Numbered from the stretch's first letter, positions 51,558 through 61,047 are shown. The stretch: 64,000 bases of DNA from Haliea sp040221975 (GCA_040221975.1 JAVJWR010000031.1:248001-312000), one strand, 5' to 3'. The notes: generated from the sequence alone by a model not told the origin. A program made the numbers and translations.

Positions 51558-52924
51558 TGAAGCGCAGAGACTTCCTTCTGGCCAGCGGCAGCGTATTGCC
51601 GGCACTGGCCATCACCCGGGCAATGGCCGAGAGCGGCCACGTGCACCACAACCAGGGCGAGCCCTCAGCGAGCGTCCGCGACCCGCAGGGCTACAGGCCC
51701 GTGCACACTCCGAACGGCTGGACGCTACCGCATCGCCTGGTCGACGGGGTCAAGGAATTCCACCTCGTGGCAGAAGAAATCGAGCACGAGTTCGCCCCGG
51801 GTTCCAGGGCGAAGTGCTGGGGCTATAATGGCACCAGCCCGGGGCCGACCCTGGAGGCCGTGGAAGGGGACCGGGTCAGGATTTATGTCAGCAACCGGCT
51901 GCCCGAGCACACCAGTATCCACTGGCATGGGTTGATCCTGCCATCCGGCATGGACGGCGTCTCCGGCCTGACCCAGCCCGCCATCCAGCCGGGTGAAACC
52001 TTCGTCTACGAATTCACCCTGCAGCAGCACGGGACCCACATGTACCACCCCCACGCGGATGAAATGGTGCAACTGGCCATGGGCATGATGGGGCTGTTCA
52101 TTATTCATCCCAAAGACGGTGAGCCCGAACCCATAGCTCGCGACTACGCCATCCTGTTGCACAACTGGGCGATGCATCCCGGCACCTCCCGGCCGGACCC
52201 GGCGGTCATGGTGGAGTTTGACCTCTGGACCATGAATTCAAAGGTGTTCCCGGCCATAGACACGCTGGTGGCAGCCAGCGGCGAAAGGGTGCGTATCCGG
52301 CTGGGCAACCTCTCCATGTGGAACCACCCGATCCACCTGCACGGCGTGCAATTCCAGGTGACTGGCAGCGACGGCGGGCGCTGGCCCCGGGAGCAGTGGC
52401 GCAGCGAGGTGACGGAAATCATCGGCGTCGGCCAGATGCGCGATATCGAGTTTGTCGGGGTGCCTGGTGACTGGGCCTTCCACTGCCACATGTCGCATCA
52501 CACCATGAACCCCATGGGCCACGATCTGCCCAACACCCTGGGCGTGAACCAGGATGGGGTAGAGGAGAAGATACGCACGCTGTTACCGGGCTATATGGCG
52601 ATGGGCAAGCACGGCATGGGCGAACACCAGGACCATACCGACAGCGGGCACATGACCGGACCGCCAAATACCCTGCCGATGATGATGGGCAAGGGGCCGT
52701 TCGGGAATATTGAAATGGGCGGCATGTTCACTGTGGTGAAGGTCCGGGACGGCCTGGCCGCAGGGGACTTCCGGGACCCCGGCTGGTATCGGCACCCGGA
52801 GGGCGAAGTTGCCCGCCGCGTCAGCGCCGATCCGGACTACGGTCAACCGGCACGACGGGGTAAACTGGCGGGTCCGAAGAGCGAGACCTTGCCGGTCCCC
52901 AAACGGCAGGGCCACCAGCACTGA
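51557..52924 (+). CDS. Multicopper oxidase (CopA/laccase-like, periplasmic)
   Basis: A 455-residue oxidase exported by a Tat-like signal (MKRRDFLLASGS). The copper motifs are intact: HWHG, HMYHPH, HPIHLHG and HCHMSHHTMNPM, giving the T1 copper and the trinuclear T2/T3 cluster. A Met/His-rich insert near the C-terminus (MAMGKHGMGEHQDHTDSGHM, in part) is typical of copper-tolerance oxidases. It probably oxidises Cu(I) or organic substrates. It is coupled to the TolC-like gene and 11 bp before the MgtC/DUF4010 gene. Confidence 0.93.
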   Translation: MKRRDFLLASGSVLPALAITRAMAESGHVHHNQGEPSASVRDPQGYRPVHTPNGWTLPHRLVDGVKEFHLVAEEIEHEFAPGSRAKCWGYNGTSPGPTLEAVEGDRVRIYVSNRLPEHTSIHWHGLILPSGMDGVSGLTQPAIQPGETFVYEFTLQQHGTHMYHPHADEMVQLAMGMMGLFIIHPKDGEPEPIARDYAILLHNWAMHPGTSRPDPAVMVEFDLWTMNSKVFPAIDTLVAASGERVRIRLGNLSMWNHPIHLHGVQFQVTGSDGGRWPREQWRSEVTEIIGVGQMRDIEFVGVPGDWAFHCHMSHHTMNPMGHDLPNTLGVNQDGVEEKIRTLLPGYMAMGKHGMGEHQDHTDSGHMTGPPNTLPMMMGKGPFGNIEMGGMFTVVKVRDGLAAGDFRDPGWYRHPEGEVARRVSADPDYGQPARRGKLAGPKSETLPVPKRQGHQH

Positions 52925-52935
52925 TACAGGAACCA

Positions 52936-54225
52936 ATGGACATACCAGACTACTCACAGTTGCTCGGCCAGTTCAGCAGTCTGGGGATTGCTCTCGGTAT
53001 TGGCCTGTTGGTGGGAAGCGAACGCGGCTGGCACCATCGGGGCCACTCTGAAGGCGGCCGCGTCGCGGGCATCCGCACCTTTACCCTGCTGGCGCTACTG
53101 GGCGCGGTGGTCGCGGTGGTCTCCACGGCGCTGGTCCCGCAGCAGGCGGCGCTGATCTGTGCGCTGGTATTCATTCCCCTGGGACTGCTGTTGGCCGCGG
53201 GCTATGTACAGGAGTCCCGCCGCGACGGGGATGTGAGTATCACCACGGCCGTTGCGGCAATGGCGACCTACTGGCTGGGAGCCATGCCGGCGTTTGAGCT
53301 GGCATTGCCGGCGGCGGCGAGCGCTGTGCTGTTGGCGCTGCTGCTGCACCTGAAGGAGACATTGCACCACTGGGTACAAGTGCTGGATCGCCAGGAGCTG
53401 ACGGGTACCCTCCAGTTTCTGGTGGTCTCCGTGGTCGTGCTGCCGCTACTGCCAGACCAGGATTTCGGACCCTGGGGCGCCATCAACCCCTGGCGCCTGT
53501 GGTGGATGGTGGTACTGATCTCGGGCCTGTCGTTGCTGGGTTACTTTGCGATGCGCCTGGTCGGCCCCAGGCGCGGGATTCTGGTCACTTCGCTGGCAGG
53601 GGGGCTCGCCTCCTCAACGGCGGTGACCGTCAGCCTGTCACGCCTGCACCAGCACGACAGCCAGACCAGGGCACTCACGGCGGGCATACTGGTCGCCTGC
53701 AGCACCATGTTCAGCCGGGTGCTGGTGGTTATTTTTGTCCTCAAGCGCGACCTGTTGTTGCCTGCCTTGCTGCCTCTCGGCAGCGGCATGCTGATGCTGC
53801 TGGGCATGGCCCTGTGGCATTTGCGACATCCGCAGAAGGGCGAGGTCAGGCAACCGACCGTCAGCAACCCGTTTCAACTGCTGCCGGCACTGCAGTTCGG
53901 TGTTTTGCTCGCGGTGGTCATGGTGGCGGTTGAGGGACTGCTGGCGTGGTTTGGCGAACAGGGGCTCTACCTGCTGTCGATCGTGACCGGAGTCGCCGAT
54001 GTCGACCCGATAGTGCTGTCGCTGGCACCGAAGGCAGACGCACAGCTGTCTAGCGGGCTGGTACTGATGTGTATCTGCCTGGCGGCGGCAAGCAATACCG
54101 TGATGAAAGGGGTTTACTGCCGCATCCTGGGCGGGGCGAAGCTCGGTAACCGGGTGTTGTTGCCAACAATTGCCTGTGCGGTGCTGGTCATCGCTCTGGC
54201 GGCGGCAGTCACAACCCTGGGCTGA
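52936..54225 (+). CDS. MgtC/SapB and DUF4010 membrane protein
   Basis: A 429-residue polytopic membrane protein. The N-terminal part (LGIALGIGLLVGSERGW, GIRTFTLLALLGA) is the MgtC-type domain and the rest matches DUF4010 (LAGGLASSTAVTVSLSRL and MCICLAAASNTVMKG). Its function is unknown; family members occur with metal and osmotic stress genes. It ends the metal operon and its last 17 bp overlap the convergent MOSC gene. Confidence 0.88.
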   Translation: MDIPDYSQLLGQFSSLGIALGIGLLVGSERGWHHRGHSEGGRVAGIRTFTLLALLGAVVAVVSTALVPQQAALICALVFIPLGLLLAAGYVQESRRDGDVSITTAVAAMATYWLGAMPAFELALPAAASAVLLALLLHLKETLHHWVQVLDRQELTGTLQFLVVSVVVLPLLPDQDFGPWGAINPWRLWWMVVLISGLSLLGYFAMRLVGPRRGILVTSLAGGLASSTAVTVSLSRLHQHDSQTRALTAGILVACSTMFSRVLVVIFVLKRDLLLPALLPLGSGMLMLLGMALWHLRHPQKGEVRQPTVSNPFQLLPALQFGVLLAVVMVAVEGLLAWFGEQGLYLLSIVTGVADVDPIVLSLAPKADAQLSSGLVLMCICLAAASNTVMKGVYCRILGGAKLGNRVLLPTIACAVLVIALAAAVTTLG

Positions 54226-54658
54226 GCAAATCGCCGCGTTGGCCGAGGGTGATTTCTCCGCCGACGATAACCCGGCAGCAGACTCCGCCGCGCCAATCCG
54301 GGTCCAGTGCGGCCCGCAGCCCGGGCCGAGCCTGATCCATGCGCTCACAGGGATCGGTTTCGCGGGTAATCTGCAGCACCAGGTCGCCGATACGCAAACT
54401 ACTTCCCACGTGCGCTGGCGTAAACTCAAGGCCGCTGACAAGCAGGTTCGCCCGGCGTGTCATCCACGGCAACGCTTCGCCCAACTCGGCACAGGCCCGG
54501 GCCCAGCTCTCACTGCTCAGCACGGTCACCTGGCGCCGGCCAGGCTTGCCGCGGAAGTCCCCCTCGACGCCGCGCTCTGGCGTCACCAGGGCGCGGTCGC
54601 AGGCCACCATCGGCGCCCTGGAGCGGGCACGAATGGCTATACCACAAAGTTCTATCAT
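54209..54658 (-). CDS. MOSC domain protein
   Basis: A 149-residue MOSC (molybdenum cofactor sulfurase C-terminal) protein of the short YiiM type. EGDFRGKPGRRQVTVLS, RRANLLVSGLEF and RETDPCERMDQARPG contain the conserved Arg and Cys region. MOSC proteins bind sulfur or molybdenum-type ligands. The ATG at 54658 is preferred because GGGAG lies 9 nt upstream; ATG 54685 and a longer open frame to 54910 remain possible. Confidence 0.82.
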   Translation of the reverse strand: MIELCGIAIRARSRAPMVACDRALVTPERGVEGDFRGKPGRRQVTVLSSESWARACAELGEALPWMTRRANLLVSGLEFTPAHVGSSLRIGDLVLQITRETDPCERMDQARPGLRAALDPDWRGGVCCRVIVGGEITLGQRGDLLSPGL

Positions 54659-54988
54659 CTGCATCAGCTCCCGGTCGCCAGTCATCGTTGCAGAGCGGCT
54701 ATTAAAGCCCAGTCGCGCACCTTTTACCAAGTGTCCCGGTTTCGCTGCAGCCACCACGTCCCAGGCTGCCAGCGCGAGTTGTTCCCGACGGGCCTGCTTG
54801 CCACAAGTTCGGCGCCCCGCCTCAAGCCGGCGCCAGAAACGGTAATGGAAGAAAAAAGCCGCGGTCCCGCCTGTCCAGACGCTGCCGAGCCCCTGACCGG
54901 CGGAAACCACCTGTGGAGTTGTCTGACCTCGTTACAGCGGCCGCTATCGCCTATTTTGAGACATTAGCCATCACAAATTTCAGGCAAG
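54659..54988. other. Region between the MOSC gene and the terminator of the PEP-CTERM gene (330 bp)
   Basis: If the MOSC start is at 54658, this space holds no other supported gene. The MOSC frame stays open to 54910, but that extension shows no domain, and the plus-strand frame at 54913-55131 has no coding signs. Confidence 0.45.
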
Positions 54989-55012
54989 AAAAAAGCCCAC
55001 CGAAGTGGGCTT
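54989..55012 (-). terminator. Rho-independent terminator of the PEP-CTERM gene
   Basis: On the minus strand AAGCCCAC-TTCG-GTGGGCTT is followed by a T-run; it lies 17 bp beyond the PEP-CTERM stop. Confidence 0.85.
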
Positions 55013-55028
55013 GTATCAGAAGTACTGC

Positions 55029-55625
55029 TTACGCTTTCTTGCGCCTTGACCAACCAAGGCCGGCGAGACCTAGGCCGAACAGGGCTAAAGTCGCAGGCAC
55101 TGGAACTGGATCAGGATCGGGCCTAGATTGACCAACCCTGAACTCAAAACCTTGTGTCATCGTTTGAAAATCGCTGGAGGTCCCGATGGTGGTTCCAGTA
55201 AATACACCTACAGCAAAATTCGTTATCGACACATTCATCACTAAATCGCCAATCCATGAGAGTTCACTGCCCGTAGCGAACCCGATGGGGGTGGGGCTAA
55301 CCCTAATACCGATTCTACCTGTTTCAACGCAAATATCGCTTAAGCTCCTCGAAATACCGTTTGATGTTCCTGAAAATGTCCCTGAAACGGCGCTTATGCA
55401 CGAGGCACCTACAATCGTGTTGAAGCCGGTAGTGTTGTTTTCATCAAACCAATATCCATTTCTCGTACTAGAGTTGCCTGAGAGAATGGTATCGGAACCC
55501 GAAAACTGCCACCTTGTTTGACTACTGCCAGCATCGGTAATGTCGAGAATTAAAGCCGCAAACGTCGTTCCGGAAAACGCAGTAAGTGCGACGAAAAGAA
55601 ACAAAAATCTAAATTTTGTATTCAT
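55029..55625 (-). CDS. PEP-CTERM sorting domain protein
   Basis: A 198-residue exported protein: signal peptide (MNTKFRFLFLFVALTAFSGTTFA), a Ser/Thr/Gly-rich beta domain with three cysteines, and a canonical PEP-CTERM tail (VPVPATLALFGLGLAGLGWSRRKK, in part), which is the signal for exosortase EpsH-type processing. No exosortase is in the window. Its base composition is markedly more AT-rich than its neighbours and the upstream 650 bp is also AT-rich and empty, consistent with acquired DNA. Confidence 0.87.
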   Translation of the reverse strand: MNTKFRFLFLFVALTAFSGTTFAALILDITDAGSSQTRWQFSGSDTILSGNSSTRNGYWFDENNTTGFNTIVGASCISAVSGTFSGTSNGISRSLSDICVETGRIGIRVSPTPIGFATGSELSWIGDLVMNVSITNFAVGVFTGTTIGTSSDFQTMTQGFEFRVGQSRPDPDPVPVPATLALFGLGLAGLGWSRRKKA

Positions 55626-56278
55626 GCCTGTACCCGTCCACCATTTTATGTAATTGCGTGACTCAGTATCGGCATAAATCGAGCCAAAAAGTAAATAATC
55701 TTTTAAAATCAGATATATGTACATAGAGTCCTCTATCTTGATTTCAAATGTTTGTCGGCATGTAAAATAACCTGACACTTGTTATGCCTATAATTTATAA
55801 GACAAAATCCCTTATATAGCCACTTCACATAAAACGATTAACCAAAAGTGCAGCTTTATTAAAGCCCTAAATAGCGCCTGAATAGTGAAAGCGAACAAAA
55901 TCGATCCAGAAGGTTCAGATGTGGTTATATGGAAGGCATAAGTGGCTTTTCCATGTGAAAAATTTTCTGACACCTGCCATGTCGCTTATGAGGTGGAAGC
56001 GGCCAGATCCGCTATCGCCTGTCTGCAGTCGTTACATTTAGGTGAGCTAGAAGGCCCGCTATCGAAGTGCAGCGCTGACGGAGAGTGAGCTATATACCGC
56101 GGTGCCATGATTTAGGTCCAGTGTGAAATGAGTGTGGACCTAAAACATTAAGCGGAACACCTTAGGTCCATACTATTAGTTATTTTTTCACAAGCTGCCC
56201 TTTCTCACAGCTGAATCTCAACTTTACGAGCTGATCCAGCTCGGCTGAACGTGAAACTGATCAGAAAAGTGGCGTGGC
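55626..56278. other. AT-rich gene-free region between the PEP-CTERM gene and gyrB (653 bp)
   Basis: No open frame with coding character was found. The sequence is AT-rich against a GC-rich background and contains the TTAGGTCCA repeats at 56111-56170 and a small hairpin GAGCTG-ATC-CAGCTC (56228-56242). It could be a remnant of an inserted element. Confidence 0.6.
56111..56170. repeat. TTAGGTCCA repeated three times, one copy inverted
   Basis: TTTAGGTCCA at 56111-56120 is matched by its exact reverse complement TGGACCTAAA at 56135-56144 (14-nt spacer); a third direct copy TTAGGTCCA is at 56162-56170. The two direct and one inverted copies lie within 60 bp of AT-rich gene-free DNA. Confidence 0.85.
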
Positions 56279-58699
56279 TCAAACGTCCAGGTTGGCAACC
56301 GACAGCGCGTTCTCTTCGATAAACTCGCGTCGGGGCTCTACGTGGTCACCCATCAGGGTGGTGAATATCAGGTCAGCCGCCATGCCGTCCTCCACGGTAA
56401 CCTGCAGCATGCGACGAGCCTCCGGGTCCATGGTGGTTTCCCACAGTTGATCCGGGTTCATTTCCCCGAGGCCCTTGTAGCGCTGAATGTTGTAGCCCTT
56501 GCGGGCCTCGCTCATCAGCCAGCTGAGCCCTTCTTCAAAACTGCGGGTGACGAGGGTCTTGTCGCCGCGCTGGAAGTACCCGTCCTCGTCGATCAGGGTA
56601 TTGAGGGTTTGCCCCAGGGCCACCATGCTGCGGTATTCGCCTGAAGAGAAGAACTCGTGGCGGTATTCCTTCTCGGTCTCCACACCGTGTGCCATGAGCT
56701 TGACCACCGGGTAGTGGCTCTGGCGCTCATGATCCTTGCGCACGGTCACCGTATACTCGGCACCTTTGGGCGCCACAGCTAGTAAGCGCTCACTTAGCTG
56801 CTTTGCGAAGGCGATGACAGCGGCTTCATCCTGCATCTCTTCCGGCATCAGGGTGCCACCGTACACCAGCTGCCAGAGTACCGGCGGAGCGTACAGGCGA
56901 CCCAACCGTTCGATGGTGGCCGCCACCTTGCGGAAGCGGGCAACCAGCTCCTCGAGTCCCGCGCCGGTCACGGGCGGCGCCTCCGGGTTGACGATAATCG
57001 CCGCACCCTCCAGCGCGCCCTGGGTGAGATAGCTGTTCAGCGCTTCGTCGTCCTTGAGGTACTGGCTCTGCTTGCCGCGGGAAATCTTGTAGAGTGGCGG
57101 CTGGGCAATGAATATATGACCACGGTCGATCAGCTCCCGCATCTGGCGGAAAAAGAAGGTCAGCAGCAGAGTGCGAATATGAGAACCGTCGACATCTGCG
57201 TCAGTCATGATAATGATGCTGTGGTAACGCAACTTGTCGGCATTGAACTCGTCCTTGCCGATCCCGCAGCCCAGCGCGGTGACAATGGTTCCGACTTCCG
57301 CTGAACCCAGCATCTTGTCAAACCGCGCCTTCTCGACGTTGAGGATCTTGCCTTTCAGCGGCAGGATTGCCTGGAACTTCCTGTTCCGCCCCTGCTTCGC
57401 CGAGCCACCCGCAGAGTCACCCTCCACCAGGTAGAGTTCCGACAGGGCAGGGTCTTTTTCCTGGCAGTCAGCCAGCTTTCCTGGCAAACCGGCGATATCC
57501 AGTGCGCCCTTGCGCCGGGTCATGTCCCGAGCCTTGCGGGCCGCCTCGCGAGCGCGGGCGGCATCCAGCATCTTGCCAACAATGGCCTTGGCCTCACCCG
57601 GGTTTTCCAGCAGGTAGTCATTGAAGCGGGCATTCATGGCCTGCTCCACCGCGGTTTTGACCTCCGATGACACCAGCTTGTCCTTGGTCTGGGAAGAAAA
57701 CTTGGGGTCCGGCACTTTGACCGAGATAATTCCGGTCAGGCCTTCCCTGGCGTCATCGCCTGTGGTCGACACCTTGGCCTTCTTGGCCAGACCTTCGCGT
57801 TCAATATAGCCGTTCAGGCTGCGGGTGAGGGCAGCGCGGAAGCCTGCGAGGTGGGTACCACCGTCCCGCTGCGGGATATTGTTGGTGTAGCAGTAGATAT
57901 TCTCTGCAAAGGTATCATTCCACTGCAGGGCGATTTCCACGCCAATGCCGTCTTCTGTATCCAACTGGAAGTGGAAAGGTTTGTTGACCGTAGCCTTGTT
58001 GTGGTTCAAATAGTCGACGAAAGCCCGCAAACCACCCTCATACTGGTAATTCTCCTCGCGACCCGAGCGTTCGTCCTTGAGGTGTATATTGACCCCGGAA
58101 TTGAGAAATGCCAACTCCCGCACCCGCTTTGCCAGCTGGTCAAAGTGAAACTCAATATTGGTAAAGGTCTCGGGGGAAGGCCGGAACCGGATAGCTGTGC
58201 CAGAACCGTCGGTTTCGCCGATGATGGCCAGCGGAGCTTGCGGCACACCATGGATATAGACCTGTTCATAGCGCTTGCCTTCCCGGCGGATAGTGAGTGT
58301 CAACTCCTCGGAGAGGGCGTTCACCACTGAAACACCAACGCCGTGCAGGCCACCTGAGACCTTATAGGAGTTGTCGTCGAATTTACCACCGGCGTGCAGC
58401 ACCGTCATGATGACCTCGGCGGCGGATACTCCTTCCTCATGCATTTCGGTGGGCACACCGCGGCCATCATCACTGACCGTCACCGACTCATCAGGATGGA
58501 TAATGATATCGATCCTGGTGCAGTGGCCAGCTAAAGCCTCGTCGATGGAGTTGTCAACAAGTTCAAACACCATGTGGTGCAGGCCTGTACCGTCATCGGT
58601 GTCGCCGATATACATGCCCGGTCGCTTGCGAACCGCATCCAGGCCCTTGAGGACCTTGATACTGGAGGAATCGTAACTGTGCTCATTCTCGTTCATCAA
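56279..58699 (-). CDS. gyrB: DNA gyrase subunit B
   Basis: An 806-residue ATPase subunit of gyrase that introduces negative supercoils. The GHKL ATPase site (ELVDNSIDEALAG, VSDDGRGVP, GGLHGVGVSVVNAL) is at the N-terminus, and the TOPRIM region has EGDSAGGSAKQGRNR and MTDADVDGSHIRTLLL. The typical gammaproteobacterial insert and the C-terminal QRYKGLGEMNPDQLWETTM are present. It is downstream of recF (74-bp gap), with ATGATG as start. Confidence 0.98.
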   Translation of the reverse strand: MMNENEHSYDSSSIKVLKGLDAVRKRPGMYIGDTDDGTGLHHMVFELVDNSIDEALAGHCTRIDIIIHPDESVTVSDDGRGVPTEMHEEGVSAAEVIMTVLHAGGKFDDNSYKVSGGLHGVGVSVVNALSEELTLTIRREGKRYEQVYIHGVPQAPLAIIGETDGSGTAIRFRPSPETFTNIEFHFDQLAKRVRELAFLNSGVNIHLKDERSGREENYQYEGGLRAFVDYLNHNKATVNKPFHFQLDTEDGIGVEIALQWNDTFAENIYCYTNNIPQRDGGTHLAGFRAALTRSLNGYIEREGLAKKAKVSTTGDDAREGLTGIISVKVPDPKFSSQTKDKLVSSEVKTAVEQAMNARFNDYLLENPGEAKAIVGKMLDAARAREAARKARDMTRRKGALDIAGLPGKLADCQEKDPALSELYLVEGDSAGGSAKQGRNRKFQAILPLKGKILNVEKARFDKMLGSAEVGTIVTALGCGIGKDEFNADKLRYHSIIIMTDADVDGSHIRTLLLTFFFRQMRELIDRGHIFIAQPPLYKISRGKQSQYLKDDEALNSYLTQGALEGAAIIVNPEAPPVTGAGLEELVARFRKVAATIERLGRLYAPPVLWQLVYGGTLMPEEMQDEAAVIAFAKQLSERLLAVAPKGAEYTVTVRKDHERQSHYPVVKLMAHGVETEKEYRHEFFSSGEYRSMVALGQTLNTLIDEDGYFQRGDKTLVTRSFEEGLSWLMSEARKGYNIQRYKGLGEMNPDQLWETTMDPEARRMLQVTVEDGMAADLIFTTLMGDHVEPRREFIEENALSVANLDV

Positions 58700-58773
58700 A
58701 AATTCTCACATCAGCTTTCAGGTGGTATAACCCTTTGTTGGCGGCTTTTCTACGGGAGCGGCAATTAACCCGT

Positions 58774-59931
58774 TCATAAGTCCTGGTGTTCTCGAGTCGC
58801 AATCTCGGCACCCCCAACCTCAATCTCGGGAATCGCCGCCGAGTGCACACCGCCATGTTCCACGTGGAACATGGCGGGAGCCACGCCGGCTGGCCACAGC
58901 CCCTCAAGATCCGACTTCGCGACGCAAGTAATAAACACCTGCGCCTGCAATTCTTCCAGCGCTTCACAGACCAGCGCACAATGACGTGCGTCAAGTTCCG
59001 CAGGCAGGTCATCGACCAGGTACACACACGCTGATACATCCTCGCGGATGAGAGACATCAGCTGGCCCTGGGCCAGCTTGAGCCCACAGACCACGAGTTT
59101 CTGCTGGCCGCGAGACAGTGTCTCTGCGGCAGAATACCCTTTGGCAGTGACCTTGATGTCTGCGCGCTGCGGTCCAATATGGGTGTAACCCTGCTCAATA
59201 TCCGCTTGGGCCCCGACCTCGAGTGCCTCTCTGTAACTCAGCGACTTCTCCCAGCCCTTTCGGTATCTCAACTCCAACCCACCCAGTGAGGGGGCCAGGC
59301 GCTCCATAATGGCCCGGAAACTCGGGGCCAGCGCTTCAAAATACCGGAGCCGGAACTCATGGATCCGTTCACCGCTGGCGGCCAGGTCACGAGTCCATAC
59401 CGACAACTCCGAAGGGACAAGTTTACCATGCCGGAGTAGCTTGTTGCGCTGTTTCAGACAACGCTGAAATCTCTGCCACTCCGCGAAGAAGCGTTGTTCC
59501 ACGTGGAACACACCCCAATTGAGAAATTGTCGACGCGCTGATGGGGCTCCGGTAAGCAAGTCAAAGCTGGCAGCGTTGATAACCTGTAGAGGTAAATGCT
59601 CGAGCAGCTCTGCAACGGACCGCACGGCCTGGCCCCTGAGTTTGATCTGTACCTCGCCCGACAGGGAACGCTGAACCGCGACAGGAACCCGACCTCGGTT
59701 CCCGGAGGGCGTGGTCGCCCCATATACCGTACAGTCCTGTTTGCCATGCGTGATCAGGGAGCGAGTGGCGCCCTGGCGAAAACTGCGGGCCATCCCCAGC
59801 ATGTGAACCGCCTCCAACACACTGGTCTTGCCACTGCCATTGGCGCCAAAAAAAATGTTAATGCGCGCCAGATCCTGCAGCGTTATCTGCTCCAGGTTCC
59901 GGATATGGTGGATCTGGAGTTGGGTTAACAA
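58774..59931 (-). CDS. recF: DNA replication and repair protein RecF
   Basis: A 385-residue SMC-like ATPase that loads RecA at gaps. Walker A is GANGSGKTSVLEA at the N-terminus and the signature motif is ETLSRGQQKLVV, with Walker B YLVDDLPAEL. The C-terminal 30 residues extend beyond the common length. Two parS sites are embedded in the coding sequence, each read in the same codon phase as FHVE. Confidence 0.97.
   Translation of the reverse strand: MLTQLQIHHIRNLEQITLQDLARINIFFGANGSGKTSVLEAVHMLGMARSFRQGATRSLITHGKQDCTVYGATTPSGNRGRVPVAVQRSLSGEVQIKLRGQAVRSVAELLEHLPLQVINAASFDLLTGAPSARRQFLNWGVFHVEQRFFAEWQRFQRCLKQRNKLLRHGKLVPSELSVWTRDLAASGERIHEFRLRYFEALAPSFRAIMERLAPSLGGLELRYRKGWEKSLSYREALEVGAQADIEQGYTHIGPQRADIKVTAKGYSAAETLSRGQQKLVVCGLKLAQGQLMSLIREDVSACVYLVDDLPAELDARHCALVCEALEELQAQVFITCVAKSDLEGLWPAGVAPAMFHVEHGGVHSAAIPEIEVGGAEIATREHQDL
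58856..58871. promoter_or_regulatory. parS site 1 (ParB-binding palindrome) inside recF
   Basis: TGTTCCACGTGGAACA is a perfect 16-bp palindrome that matches the bacterial parS consensus. The palindrome extends to 28 bp (58850-58877) without mismatch. It would bind ParB to organise and segregate the origin region. Confidence 0.93.
59495..59510. promoter_or_regulatory. parS site 2 (ParB-binding palindrome) inside recF
   Basis: A second exact copy of TGTTCCACGTGGAACA, 639 bp from the first and in the same reading phase. The flanks are not palindromic here. Confidence 0.93.
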
Positions 59932-59940
59932 AACACCCCG

Positions 59941-61047
59941 TCAGAGCCGCATTGGCATGACGACATACAGAGAATCGCCATCGTCTGACTCTTCCAGCAG
60001 CGCGCTGCTGTTTGGGTCGGACATGGAAAGCTTGACCTTCTCTCCACTGAGCACACCCAGGACATCCAGCAGATAGCTGACATTGAAGCCAATCTCCACT
60101 GTATCGCCCTGGTACTCGACAGAAACCTGTTCCTCTGCCTGCTCCTGCTCGGGGTTGTTGGCAACGATCTCGATAACGTCCGGCGCCAGCTTCAACCGAA
60201 CGCCGCGGTATTTTTCGTTGGACAGGATAGCGGTGCGGGTAAATGCCTGCCGCAGGTCCAGCCGCGAGCCGATAATAACCTTGTCTGCCGCGCGCGGCAG
60301 GACACGCTCATAATCGGGGAACTTGCCGTCCACCAGCTTGGATGTGAAGGTGAAGTCGGTGGTCGTTGCGCGCAGGTGATTGGTCCCGAGAACAACGGCA
60401 ATATCCTCGGCTTCATCCAGCAACAGGCGGGAGAGTTCCAGAACACCCTTCCGCGGCAAGATTACCTGGATGTCCTCCTCGACAGGAATCGGTTCGGAAA
60501 GTGTGCACATCGCCAGCCTGTGGCCATCCGTCGCAACCACGCGCAGTCGGCCACCCTTGACCTCCAGCAACATGCCATTGAGGTAATAGCGAACATCCTG
60601 CTGCGCCATGGCAAACCCGGTGCGCTCGATCAGGCGCTTGAGCTGGCCCTGCTTGATCGTGAACCGGTGCGTGCCTGCCCCTTCTTCCACGCTGGGAAAA
60701 TCGCGGGCGGGCAGCGTGGACAGGGTGAAGCGACTGCGGCCAGAGCGCACCGTAACCTTGCTCTCTTCAACGGTGAAGGCGATATCGCTGCCTTCCGGTA
60801 GCGACTTGCAGATGTCTACCAGTTTGCGCGCCGGTACCGTCACCTCGCCCGGGGTGGTCGCCGGCTCCGCAAGCTTGACCCGCCCCACCAGCTCTACCTC
60901 AAGGTCAGTACCCGAGAGGGAGAGCTGGTCTCCCTCCAAAACCAAAAGTACATTGGACAGGATTGGCAGCGTCTGGCGCCGCTCTACCACCCCCGCCACC
61001 AGGTTGAGCGGCCTCAGCAATGCATCCCGTGAAATCGAGAACTTCAT
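59941..61047 (-). CDS. dnaN: DNA polymerase III beta sliding clamp
   Basis: A 368-residue clamp that forms a ring dimer around DNA and tethers polymerase III. Three clamp domains are expected from length; the ends MKFSISRDALLRPLNLVAGV and YVVMPMRL are nearly invariant in the family. It is 25 bp after dnaA and 9 bp before recF. Confidence 0.98.
   Translation of the reverse strand: MKFSISRDALLRPLNLVAGVVERRQTLPILSNVLLVLEGDQLSLSGTDLEVELVGRVKLAEPATTPGEVTVPARKLVDICKSLPEGSDIAFTVEESKVTVRSGRSRFTLSTLPARDFPSVEEGAGTHRFTIKQGQLKRLIERTGFAMAQQDVRYYLNGMLLEVKGGRLRVVATDGHRLAMCTLSEPIPVEEDIQVILPRKGVLELSRLLLDEAEDIAVVLGTNHLRATTTDFTFTSKLVDGKFPDYERVLPRAADKVIIGSRLDLRQAFTRTAILSNEKYRGVRLKLAPDVIEIVANNPEQEQAEEQVSVEYQGDTVEIGFNVSYLLDVLGVLSGEKVKLSMSDPNSSALLEESDDGDSLYVVMPMRL

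Noticed and set aside
54913..55131. Plus-strand frame across the PEP-CTERM terminator
   Set aside because: It crosses a terminator and the 3' end of the PEP-CTERM gene in antisense.
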